Source: Aporrectodea caliginosa (Eukaryota; Annelida; Clitellata; Crassiclitellata; Lumbricidae). Taken from it: a DNA stretch of 64,000 bases. Location of the stretch: contig JACEVL010000971.1 of NCBI GenBank assembly GCA_020284085.1, forward strand, positions 124,001 to 188,000, given 5' to 3'. Made by a program: the position numbers and the translations under genes. This document shows positions 46,245 to 57,500 of the stretch, one piece after another. How positions within the stretch are numbered: the stretch's first letter is position 1; each line of letters opens with the position of its first letter. A model generated the notes under the pieces. It had not been told where the DNA came from. It searched no databases and worked only from the letters and a program-made list of their open reading frames with translations.

Positions 46245-47170
46245 GTAAGGTCGACGTCATTGTCCTTAGCAGTAAAAATGTCGTTTAAAATGGATACTAT
46301 GTGAAAGACAGATCCATTTAAACACCTTTAAAACGCTTACATTGTAAGATACATATAAACAATTAAGAGCTGTAAAATTGCATATTTTCTGACGCTTGTT
46401 AATCACATTATAGGCCTAAAGTTCTGTCTTGACACCTTTAAATGGAGCCTTTCGGTGGCTATGAATTCATTTTCACTTTTACGAACCCTCGCTGTTTTGT
46501 ACTCTCACAGTGCTAGCTAGTCCCAAGCCTGGATAAAGGAGGAGGGCGACGCTAATCATATTTGTTATGACACCGTGTCGTTAAACAGCAACTAATCAAC
46601 TGCACTGTATATATACTCGGTCACTGCACGTCCACGATTTAGTGCCAGGCAGTGCCAGTCACAAGCCTGAACGAAGGAGGAGGGTGACGCTAATGATCTT
46701 TGTAATCACACAGTGTCCTTAAACTGAAACTACTACTACTACTGCATATGCTTTAAATTGTCGTCAACGATCTTTCATATCATACGACAACGTCAAACCT
46801 TGGAATAATAATTAGGCCTATTCGCAGTCTGTTTGCTGTGAAACTGTACAATGTTTTCTATGTACGTCAACTGCCCTGGCAGCCACAAGATGTCGTTAAA
46901 TACTGAATAACACTGGCCACTATACGAAACACAGATCTATTTAAACACGTTTAAATGCTTTCACTATAATCGCGCTCAATATTCATATTCTTTAAAAGGC
47001 TGCATTATGCCCATAATGATTTATATCCTTCAAAATAATGTGAATAGGCGTAGGCCTACATCCAATCGCAGAATCTATGCAGCTTATCTGCGGTGAAGTC
47101 TGCAATTTTTTCTTTGTACGTCATTGGCCCTACAGGCAGGCACTAGATGTCGTTGAACACCACTGCAATT
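46245..47170 (-). repeat. Cluster of TTTAACGACA-family copies
   Basis: Minus-strand copies lie at about 46,245-46,400 (with the extended GTAAGCGTTTTAAAGGTGTT block), 46,493-46,590, 46,640-46,735, 46,860-46,960 and 47,105-47,165. This is the densest part of the window for the family. Confidence 0.75.
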
Positions 47171-47177
47171 AATTTTA

Positions 47178-47265
47178 CCAGCGTAATCGTAATCTCGAGA
47201 TTCCTGCAGTGCCCAAAAAGGCGAAGTCGCGAGAATTTATTCACAGGCGTTAAGACACCTTTAAA
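47178..47265 (-). repeat. GATTAC-type tail relic
   Basis: Minus strand: GCCTGTGAATAAATTCTCGC, CTTCGCCTTTTTGGGCACTG, GAATCTCGAGATTACGATTA. Confidence 0.55.
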
Positions 47266-47324
47266 TTGATAGTTTCCGACGCCATATATTTTCGCTTTTT
47301 CACCGATGTAAAAATGCAGAACCG

Positions 47325-47600
47325 GTGCAGTAGTCTAGTGATTACTATCAACCGAAAGGTCGTGGATTCGATTCCCGCCAAGGCAGAAGTTTGTTTGAAG
47401 ATTTCGGCTGCATTTGCGCCCGTATCCAATGCAGCTACAGTGAGTATATAGCCTACCGACCGTACACTGTGGATGTGAAGATGAGACGGCAAGGGAGAGG
47501 ACAAGCCACCCACCGTCATAAGCCGAGGCAAAGGAAAACGAAGTCGTCAACATTTATACCCTTGATTGCCTCTCAGGCTAGTCTAAGGGGCTGCTCTTCT
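47325..47600 (+). mobile_element. tRNA-derived SINE-B copy
   Basis: Head AGTAGTCTAGTGATTACTAT, B box GGATTCGATTCCC, body CCGACCGTACACTGTGGATG and AAGCCGAGGCAAAGGAAAAC. Matches the 38,065 copy in order. Confidence 0.82.
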
Positions 47601-47879
47601 TCTTGCACAACAAAAATATCGAAGTGTAAATGTGAAACCTGTTAAAAACAATTTCATATTGACGTCAGCGGCCTTTGCTACTACAGGATGTTGATAGACC
47701 ACTGGAATCCAATCGCCTATATTGCCCTTGAGACAATGTCGACGATGTTGTTAATCACTGTAGGTGCTAAGTAATTAATGTTGACCAATCTGGTTTATTA
47801 AATTCGATTGACCAGGAAATGTTACCGAAGGGCAAAAGCTATTACTAAATGACTGCCTTATATTGAATATCGATCAGTC

Positions 47880-48130
47880 TCATTAATTAATTAATTAATT
47901 CATTCATTCATTCATTTAATATTTGTATGTTAGTTCCTTCATTCCTTTATTACCTCACTCGCTCATTCACTAACTAACTAACTAACTAACTAACTCACTC
48001 ACTCACTCACTCACTCACTCACTCACTCACTCACTCACTCACTCACTCATCCATCCATCCATCCACACATCCGTCCACTCACCTACCCATCAATTCACTC
48101 ACCCACCCAACCCACCCACCACCCACCTAC
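47880..48130. repeat. Tetranucleotide arrays (ATTC, CTAA, CTCA, ATCC)
   Basis: A run of related tetranucleotides that change identity left to right: TTAA, ATTC, CTAA, CTCA, CATC, CCAC. Confidence 0.9.
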
Positions 48131-48830
48131 CCATACATCATTCCTTCCAATCATCCATATCGTAACATGCAGTGTAACAGCCTCCTCTGTAGCCATTGCT
48201 CGTATGCGTCCTCCTTCCATTCACCTCGATACCAACCTCCTATCAGACCACGTGGCTAACTCCTGCTCAAGGCTGCTCACTGCATTCAGACGAGATCTAA
48301 TCTAAGATGACTCATTTAAACACTGGCGCACTATAAAGAGGGCGCCGAGATTATTCTGCAGCCGGCAGAGGTCGCCTCTAACTGTTGTTCGGCGATTTGT
48401 AAGAGTAGTCATTAAAGCATTCCATCCCTCCATCCATGTTAATCCATGCCACATTTATCCATCCATGTATGTACCTACCCATGTGTCCATGTGTGTATGT
48501 ATGTAATGTATGTACACCACCCATGTACCCATACATCATGTCCTATCCAATCATCCATATATGTAACATGCCTTGTAACAGCCTCCTCTGTAGCCATTGC
48601 TCGGTTGCGTCCTCCTACCATTCACCTCGATACATACGTCCTATCAGACCACGTGGCTAACTCCTGTATCAAGGCTGCTTCCTGCATTATGACGTATGTA
48701 TCTAATCTAAGATGACTCATTTATATACTGGCGCACTATAAAGAGGGCGCCGAGATTATTCTCCAGCCGGCAGAGGTCGCCTCTAACTGTTGTTCGGCGA
48801 TTTGTAAGAGTAGTTTATAAAGCATTCCAG
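48131..48830. repeat. Tandem segmental duplication, about 300 bp units
   Basis: 48,131-48,425 and 48,529-48,829 are direct copies offset by 401-405 bp. Both contain CAGCCTCCTCTGTAGCCATT, CAGACCACGTGGCTAACTCC, CTGGCGCACTATAAAGAGGG and GGTCGCCTCTAACTGTTGTT. The second copy has small TAT- or GTAT-type insertions that resemble the TGTA repeat next to it. No open frame is conserved between them. Confidence 0.9.
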
Positions 48831-48839
48831 CGCCTTAAT

Positions 48840-49200
48840 TGATGTTAATGTATGCTAGTGTGTATTTATGTATGTATGTATGTATGTATGTGTATGTATG
48901 TATGTATTTATGTATGGTGAGTATGGTTGTATGCATGTATGTATGTATGTATGTATTTATGTATGGTTGTATGTATGTATGTTTGTATGTATGCATGTAT
49001 GTGTGTATGTGTGTGTATGTGTTTATGCATGTAATATGTCTCTGTGTGTGTGACTGTGTATGTGTTTATGTTTATAAGTGTGTATCTGTGTATGCATGTG
49101 TATGCATATATGTATGTATGAATGTATGTATGTATGTATGTTTGTATGTATGCGGGTATGTATATTTATGTATGCGTGTATGCGTATGTATGGATGGATG
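48840..49200. repeat. (TGTA)n tract
   Basis: TATG/TGTA tetranucleotides with TGTG and TTTA variants. Confidence 0.93.
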
Positions 49201-49635
49201 TGTCTGTGTATTCAACATTACATTTTTCAAAGAATGTGCTTTTGTGAGGTATTCTTACTGATTTTCAGTGAAATATTTCAAGAAATAACAGTCAAGCCTG
49301 TGTGAAGTACAATCGAAACATAGTTTAGCTTAAGAAACGTTGCTACAAGGTTATTTGCAAGTCTAAATAATTTCACTCACCATAAAATGAAGGAAAGGAC
49401 TAAGAAGAAAGAGCAGTTCCTTGCATACCTCTTTTAAGTAGTTTATTCGTTCTATATGTAAGTGACACGGACGGCTTTATTAAACTGATGATGAAACAAA
49501 AGGTATAGGCACTAACTGTTGAGAATATCGAAGTCCTTGCACACCTCTTTTAAATATTGTATTCGGCATATATGTTAATGAAATAGATAACCTAGTGCAG
49601 TTTCCTCAACACTCCATGCAGTAATAGCTTCTGTT
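49201..49635. other. No recognised gene
   Basis: AAACAAAAGGTA-type AT-rich sequence. CTTGCATACCTCTTTTAA and CTTGCACACCTCTTTTAA (49,421 and 49,537) are a short direct repeat. Confidence 0.45.
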
Positions 49636-49745
49636 CAAGTTGTTCAACGACAATGTGTGATAACAAAGATCATTAGAGTCGCCCTCCTCTTATATCCAGG
49701 CTTGGGAATGGCACCTTCAGAGTACGAGCAGTGGCGGAGTTAAAA
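49636..49745 (+). repeat. TTTAACGACA-family copy
   Basis: GTTCAACGACAATGTGTGAT, TCATTAGAGTCGCCCTCC, CCAGGCTTGGGAATGGCAC and AGCAGTGGCGGAGTTA: a near full-length plus copy. Confidence 0.8.
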
Positions 49746-50154
49746 AACTTCGTGTGATAATTTTATTCCACCTTTAGATAAATGAAATAGAAAATTTAGA
49801 GAAGTTTATTCAATACAAGGTCTCCTCCTTTAAGCTCACATATTTCTAAAAGCAGGCCTATATATAAAAGAGAAAGGAGAGTACCGGGTAGTAGTTAATG
49901 ACATTTCTAGGCCATCTTTGTAGACTTTGAACGAACGTATGACATGCTCTATATATCAACTATTTTGAATAAATTACAAAAAATAAAAGGAAATATGCTA
50001 ATTTGCATCGCTAAATTCCTCACCAATAGACTATAGGATGTTTCAAGTAAAAGTGTTCTCAGAATTTTCAGACAAATTTATTCGGGCAAATGGCGCGCCC
50101 CACGACTCTGTTATTTCACCTCTGTCGTTCTTACCAGAAACTAGCAGGGAAACA
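49746..50154. other. No recognised gene
   Basis: AT-rich. The phrase around 49,895-50,140 has the look of old retroelement sequence but no frame survives. Confidence 0.35.
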
Positions 50155-50430
50155 TGTCGTGGCCTCGTGGGCGATTTTTAGGGGGGGGGTCCATTGGACT
50201 TGGGAGTATATTTCTACATTTTTTTCTAACAGTAATGCATTTATTTGGGGCTTGAACCTGTAAAACCACCCCCTAAATACACCCATCGTTCTTACTTGTA
50301 ATAAATTACACAAACCCTGCAGGAAGTGATGGACGATTGTAAGAAATTAATTGAACTATATAAATGAACTTTAAAGACGTCAACGATCTTTGTAGCGACA
50401 GAATGCCGTTAAACTTTAGAATTCTACTAG
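50155..50430. repeat. Relics: repeat shared with 27,805, then TTTAACGACA copy
   Basis: GGGGGTCCATTGGACTTGGG, TATTTCTACATTTTTTTCTA and ACAGTAATGCATTTATT match 27,860-27,935. At 50,375-50,430 a minus-strand TTTAACGGCATTCTGTCGCT..GTTGACGTC copy of the dispersed family follows. Confidence 0.55.
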
Positions 50431-50465
50431 ACTAGCAATTAGTTAATTCACAATGTAAGAAATGG

Positions 50466-50735
50466 TTAAATCAACCATATGAAGAGCAGAGCAATGATAC
50501 GGATAGTTACCGACTTCATTTTCTTAGCCTCGGGATATGACGGCGGATGACTAGTCCTCCGCCTACCGTCTGATCTTCCCACCGACAGTGTACTAATTAT
50601 AGCTGAGTTGGCTAGGGGGCGCAAGTGGGGCAGAACTCCCGAACAAATTTCTGTCACGGCGGGGATTTGAACCTCTGACCTCTCGATTGACAACCAAACA
50701 TGCTGATCACTAGACTAGCACGTACCGCACTAAAT
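50466..50735 (-). mobile_element. tRNA-derived SINE-B copy
   Basis: Minus strand: head GCTAGTCTAGTGATCAGCAT, B box AGGTTCAAATCCC, body CAGCTATAATTAGTACACTG and CCGAGGCTAAGAAAATGAAG. Truncated before the usual tail. Confidence 0.85.
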
Positions 50736-50739
50736 AAGT

Positions 50740-51165
50740 AAGTAAGCAAGCAGGCAAGTAGGCAAGTAAGTAAGTAAGTAAGTAAGTCATCTTCATTATG
50801 TTTATCTTTATTTTCTGTCATTTGTCTCTTAAGAAATATTATAAACACGCAAATTCCAAGAATCCAAACAGATAAATATCAGAGTTTATAGATAGAATAA
50901 ATAGTGCAAAACCGTTCAAAAACTGTTTCCTTGGATACATTTATTTTCAGTCGAATCATACAAACTGCCCTGGCCCCGTTATTTAGTGTACATTAGCGGT
51001 GCGTGTTTAATCCCGAGCGACTGATCAAATGGAGCCTCCATAAAACATCTCCTGCATGGGTAATACAATAGACTGGCCTGGAACTTCTGTCAACAGGAAG
51101 CTCATCTTTTGTGGACGGCGGAACAATGTTCGGTCTTTATTGCATTTCACTAAAAAGAATGCTTT
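50740..51165. other. Short (AAGT)n tract, otherwise no feature
   Basis: AAGT units at about 50,730-50,788, then unique-looking sequence. Confidence 0.5.
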
Positions 51166-51169
51166 TATC

Positions 51170-51290
51170 AGTCGAGGCTTTGGCTGATTGGTAGCGTGTC
51201 TGGACTCTCTACTATGGCTGTCAGCGGGTTCGAATCCCGTCGTGTTTCGGAATTCTGTGTTGCGTTAAGGAATTACGAGAGTCAACAGGA
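51170..51290 (+). mobile_element. tRNA-like sequence, SINE head or tRNA relic
   Basis: TGGCTGATTGGTAGCGTGTC (A box region) and GGGTTCGAATCCCGTC (a perfect B box with T-arm) are spaced as in a tRNA. The acceptor stem does not pair and the sequence continues without a terminator, so I treat it as a SINE head rather than a working tRNA. Confidence 0.5.
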
Positions 51291-51299
51291 AGACAGCTA

Positions 51300-51556
51300 T
51301 GAAACGAAATACCTATCACTTTACTTTGCCTTACATACCCCACCTTATACCTTGCTAAACATACCTCATTTATCCTTTCATACCCTGCCTTCCCTGTATG
51401 ACGTTATCTTATTTGCCATGCCTTCTTCCCCTTTGATTGCCTCCCTTCCCTTCCCTTCCTCTCTCCTTTTCCCTTCCCTTCCTTCCCTCCCTCCCTCCTG
51501 TTCCGTAACATTGCCTGACCTTGCCTTCTCGTTCCTGACCATATACGTTACATTCT
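51300..51556. other. Pyrimidine-rich sequence before the next exon
   Basis: CTTCCCTTCC-rich. It supplies a polypyrimidine-type stretch upstream of the acceptor at 51,562-51,563. Confidence 0.5.
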
Positions 51557-54500
51557 ATGACAGATGTGACGAAGCCGTGCATGACAGTGGCCGAGCGGTT
51601 GAGGTTGTACCGTGAGCGTCAGGAGCAGATCCAGCGAAGAGGAATCGAGACATTGAAGGAAATGGACGCACGAGCGGAGGAATACAGGAAGAAGCAGGAG
51701 GAGGATCGAAGGAGGTCGATGAGGATGGCAAGGACGAAGGAGGAGGAACAGAGAGCCAGTGTAGAGGAACGAAGGAGGAAGCTACTGGAAGACGAACACG
51801 TAAGTCAACGCATATTAAACACAACTGATTGCTTGCTTACTTATTTACTTCATTTTCGTTATTTCGTCTTGCAGGCTTGCTTACACGTTTTTTTCTTGCT
51901 GACCTACAAACATAGCTGGGCCATTATCCCAAAAGTGTCCAATTCGGTTTTTGGAAAATGAAATTTTTTTTTATCCCAAACTTTCTTGCAAGTATGTTTT
52001 TAGTCGGCTACTATGTTAAATTTAACTAATCTGAAAGAAATCCAGTATATTTTGTAATCGTAAGTTAATTATTTTTAACATTTTATACAAAAGAAACTCC
52101 TGATTTGTCATTACCATCCCCCTTTTTTACTTGATCACACAGATCTGAAATATAGATTTTTTGCAATTATAAACTAGATGATACCAGCAATTATTTGGAA
52201 TACTGCGGGCCTTTCCTTCACAAAATATATTAGTCTGGTGCTGAGAAATGAAGCAATTTATCGAAATTATTAAAAATCCACTGTAGTATTTTCAGTGTCA
52301 GAAAAAAATCTGTCCAGCATTGACTACAACTGTGTATTATATGCATTAGGTGCAATTTGGCAAACATTTTCAGAGTTCATAGTAAATTCTAACTACTTCC
52401 AAATTTTTTTAAATTATTTTTATTCCCACAGGGATGGTAATGACCCTTGAGGATGGTAATAACAAATGCGTCATTACCATCCCTATGAAGATGGGGACGG
52501 TAATGAGAAAATCGCAGAATTCTGAAAAAAGGGACGGCAATGATTAAAACAGCCAGTCGACGGTAATGACGAATGCTGTCAGTAATCACAGCGCGCAAAA
52601 TATTTCCACGTCAATTACTCCTTCTCATAATGAATTTCCCTCTGTTCAACAAAAGCCATACATAAAATCAGTTATTAATGTTGTAATTTACCGAACCCAT
52701 GAAATACATAAATGGATGGTAATGAAGCAGAAATTTTCTCTTCTCTAATTTACAGCAAACAAACCTTCATAAAATCAAGACAATCGCAAATATTGAAATG
52801 GCATTTCCGTTTCCTGTTACATGCACACCAGATCTCGTTCTCGTTCTACTTCTTGAAGTAAGTAAGTGCGTTTTATAAAAACGGGAGGCTTTCAAAAAAT
52901 GAGGATGGCAATGATGCGTATATCCCTGGACAAATTTTGTAGGTTTTTTGGAGAAGGAAATACTATGGAAATCAGTGTAAATGCGTAATTATTGCATACT
53001 CTAGCTATTCATTAATCAAAATGAGAAACCTTTGTTACAGATTATTGCACCACATTTACGTGGCAGCTGAATGTCATGCATTGTACGTGGTGGCGGACAG
53101 GGGATGGTAATGACTTTTCGTGTACTTTTTGTAAAAAAATTAAAACTTTTCAAACATGTAGGAACTAAAATAGTGATGGAACATGTTCATCTTTTCATTC
53201 TTTCAACGAGAGAAAAAAAAATATATACAACTTATGAAAAAACTCCAAGAAAAACACATAGGACACCAGTTTGCCACTTTTGGGATATTGGCCCAGCTGC
53301 TTACCTATTTACATAATTATTGCCTTCTTACATAGGTAAATAAATATGCATAGATACGGATACAGAGATGCATACATACATACATACATACATGCATACA
53401 TGCATACATACATACATACATACATACATACATACATACATACATACATACATACATACATACATACATACATACATACATACATACATACATACATGAT
53501 ACATACATACATGATACATACATACAATTTCTAACCGTTATGCATGCAATCATGTATGTTTGTATGATACAAACATACATGATTGCATGCATAACGGTTT
53601 GATTACTTACCTGCTTACTTTATTGCATCAACCATCTCTATACATGATTACTCATCACAATCTATAGTCTAATCTACTGACTTCTATAGCGCTATAGTGG
53701 GTTCCAACCTTGCGTGTGTAATAAGCGTTTTGAATGAATGAATTACTTAATTATTGAATTAATTAAATGAGTGGTGTTTCTTGCGTAGGAGCGTCGACTC
53801 TTGAAGCTTCAAAAGATGTGGGAGAGCAATCGAAGAGCAGGCGAGACGAATCGAAGGAAAAGAAAGAAATCCGGTAGTAAACAAGAAATTTAAAAAAATT
53901 ATCAATTAAAAGATAGAATGTTAATAATGTTAGTATTGTGTTATTATGTTGATATTATTACAATTTTCACGAACGCGAAGTCACACAGAAAATTTAATGC
54001 GAATCTGAGGCGCGTTTAGTCAGTCGTCAGGAGAGGAGCCGATAGATCAATTATTGATCAATCAATATTCCTTTATTTTCAGTTACACTTAGTTACACAT
54101 GAACAATTAGAACTTACACACGAGAAAACAGTTACTATTTCGCTTACACTTTTTACAAGTGAAGAAAGTAAATATCTTGAATGTACTTTCTATCTATGTA
54201 TATGTATGTATGTATGTATTTATGTAGTAGTAGTAGTTTCAGTTTAACGACACTGTGTGATTACAAAGATCATTAGCGTCGCCCTACTCCTCCTTTATCC
54301 AGGCTTGGGACTGGCGCTGACAGAGTACAATCAGTGGCGGAGTTATGTATGTATGTATTTATGTATGTATGTATGCAAGTATGTATATAATGTATATGTA
54401 TATGTGCTTATGCACGTATACGTATTTACGTTTATAAATATGTATGGATGTATGAATAATACTATAATAAGAGCAGTATATGAATAACTCCAGTGTTGGT

Positions 54501-57500
54501 TTCTGCTTGCGTTTCAGCTGCCTGGCGCCTTGGAATGGGATCTGGGGCGATGTCCGATGGTACGTTGTCTAGCGGGGGTCGAACTCCAACCCGTCCGAAT
54601 CGACCTCATAGCATCGCCGGTCAGGTACCAAACTATGCCCTGCCAACGGTCGCTTCACAGATCAGATCAGCGAGAAGAACAAGCGAAGGAGGATACGAGG
54701 GAGAAGTCGTTGCAGTCTGCTACAGATGCAGTATGTTATTCACTTCAACAATCAATGAATTAATGAATTAGTGAATGAATGAATAGGTGAATGGATGAAT
54801 TAACGAATGAACGGATGAATGAATGAATGAACGAATGAATTAATAAATGGATGAATGAATGAATAGACGAGTAGATGGATGAATGAATGAACGATTGAAT
54901 GGATAAACGAATGAATGAACGTATGAATGAATGAACGAATGGATGAACGCATGAACGAGTGAATGGATGAATGGATGAAGTGAATAAATGATTAAGTGAA
55001 TAAATGAATGAATTAGTCAGTGAGTTAACGAATTAAGGAATTATGACTAAATGGAATAATGGACGAACGAAAGAATGAGAGAGTGAAGAAAGAAAGAATG
55101 AATGAATGAATAGACGATTGAATTAGCCAGTAAGTGAATGAATAAATAATGAATGGATGATGAATGATTATAAAACGGGTGAGTGAATTAACGAACGGAA
55201 GATCGAATGAATAATCTATAGAGAGATGAAAGATCGATTCACTCAAAATCGATCAGTCACTAATTGATTAATTAATTTTCTGACAAGTTGTTCGATCGGT
55301 GGTCAGTCCCTCTATCGACTTATTGATCGAGCGACGAGTGAGATGATGACCAGCCGACCGGTTGGCTGCCTCCCTACCATGGTGGTTTCTCCGGAGAATT
55401 TCAGGGTTGAACCCTGGGCTTTAAAGGAGATGGGCGACCAAAAAGCTTTCAGAAGCGTCCTTATGTAAAATCTTATTATCTGGGGTTCCAATATGGAATG
55501 GAATTGCATGGAGACGTATACATGTACAACTGTACATGCTGGAAAGTAGGGCTATTTTGGGGCGTAGAGCGCCGATATTTACCCTCCTGTGCGATAAATA
55601 TCACAGTGGTACATCGCTAAGCCTCATCATCATCTTCATCGTCATCGACATCGTCATCATTACCTGTGTATGGTAACTCATCCTTGACCGAAGTACAGTG
55701 ATACACGCAGTTACTACAGTAACGCACTTTTCAAATTGAGGAACGTTAAGTAACATTATTATGTGTTGTCACTATGGTAAAGCATTGTTTGTTCAATTTC
55801 ATTACGTAACATCATGTCGTTACTATGGTAACGAATCATTGGTTTAATTTCATTATGTTACGTCCTATATGTCGTTGCTATGGTAACGCATCATTTTTTA
55901 AATTTCATTACGTAACATCGAATATGTCGTTGCTGTGGTAACGCATCATTGGGTGCGTTACCATGGCAACAGCATCCTTGCCTGCTGCAGGATCCTCATC
56001 ACCGGCGACGAGGCAGCGATCGCGCAGCGCCGAACCACCTGTCCGTTCAGGTCACCACTCCTTCTTCAAGATGGCGGCCACCACTGACCTTCCAATGACC
56101 TCGACCTTCAGCAGAGGGACCTCCTTGTCAAGGTCGATGCCTCCCTTTGGAGCCGGGGCAGCTTCCGTCTCTGCGCCAACTCAGCCCGCCATTCCCCTCC
56201 CTCCGAGGTCCTCCCGGTCAACATCGTTCAGCTGCCGGTTGACGTCGAAGGGATCGAAGCCAGACGACCATGGGAAGACGGAAGCGGAAACGAACGGAAA
56301 GACGGAAGGACAGGGAGAGGGGGAGGAGCGGAAGCGGAAGTCCTTTCCATGGCTGAACCGGAAGAAAAGCCGCTCCACGAAGAGACCGACAGAACCGTCC
56401 TCTGAGTTCCGGTTGTTCTCCTTCCGCCACCAGGACGGAAAGGCGTCGATGACGGTCGCCAGAGGGCTGAAGACTTCCGGCGGAAAGGCGACGATGGAGG
56501 CGTTTCAACAGTCAAGGCAGCTGAAGCCAGTCCAGAGCAACGACGTCAAGGCAACGCCGAGGAAGATCTCCCGAGACAGCGGAGGAGGTCATCCCCCGAC
56601 GGCAGCTCCTCAGCCGCTAAGGCAGATCGACAGACCAACGAAGCCCCGCCCACAGTCGACAAAGAACGATGACGTCAGTAGCATCAAAAACAGAAGCCAT
56701 ATTACCATGGAAACGGACTTGGATACGCTCGAGACGAGGCCTGTGTTGCGACGGAGCGATGCCAACAAGCGTAGAGATGTTACCATGGAGATGCCACGAT
56801 CAACGGCGCCCTCCGGTATCCGGCCTAATAAAATTTCCGTTGCCAAGGTAACCTTTATGAGTCTTAAGGAACGGTTTCTCTGAATAAGGTCTTTGACGAA
56901 TAAAGCGTTAAATTTCGTTCGGCATCCCGTGAAGAGATCCAATAAAACAGGAATGGCTCATTAGGTAGGGTAAGTTCTCTCTAGCTTCAGCCATTCGAAA
57001 GTAATCCGTTCGCAGATTAGGCAATCTATGGCTTTGTATAAATGAGGCTGAAAATTGCTTAATTGATAAAAAAAATCGTCCATTGAATCTGAAGTAATCT
57101 GTGTAGCTACTCTATAACATTATTTAGGACAGTAAGGAGAGCCCTTTAGAGGGTCTTTAAAGACGCTATATAATAGTCCCACATACATGCATACATAGGC
57201 TACATGCAACAGTGCATACATACATCCATAGTATATAGTTTGTATATACATATGTACGTACATGCGTACATCCATACATTATGCATAAATATACATACGC
57301 ATACACACAGACACACACACACACGCAAACACACGCACATATATATATATATATATATATTACATATACATCTATGCACACATAGATGTATGCATTCCGC
57401 GCTGAGAGCGCCTCAGTCAGCAACTAGTATAATATATTTTATAATAATAATTTATAGTGATAGTGATATGTAGGCCTATATCACCAAACCAAAGGGCGCT

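Noticed and set aside
51170..51250. Functional tRNA gene
   Set aside because: A and B boxes are present but the acceptor stem does not pair and no T-run terminator follows.
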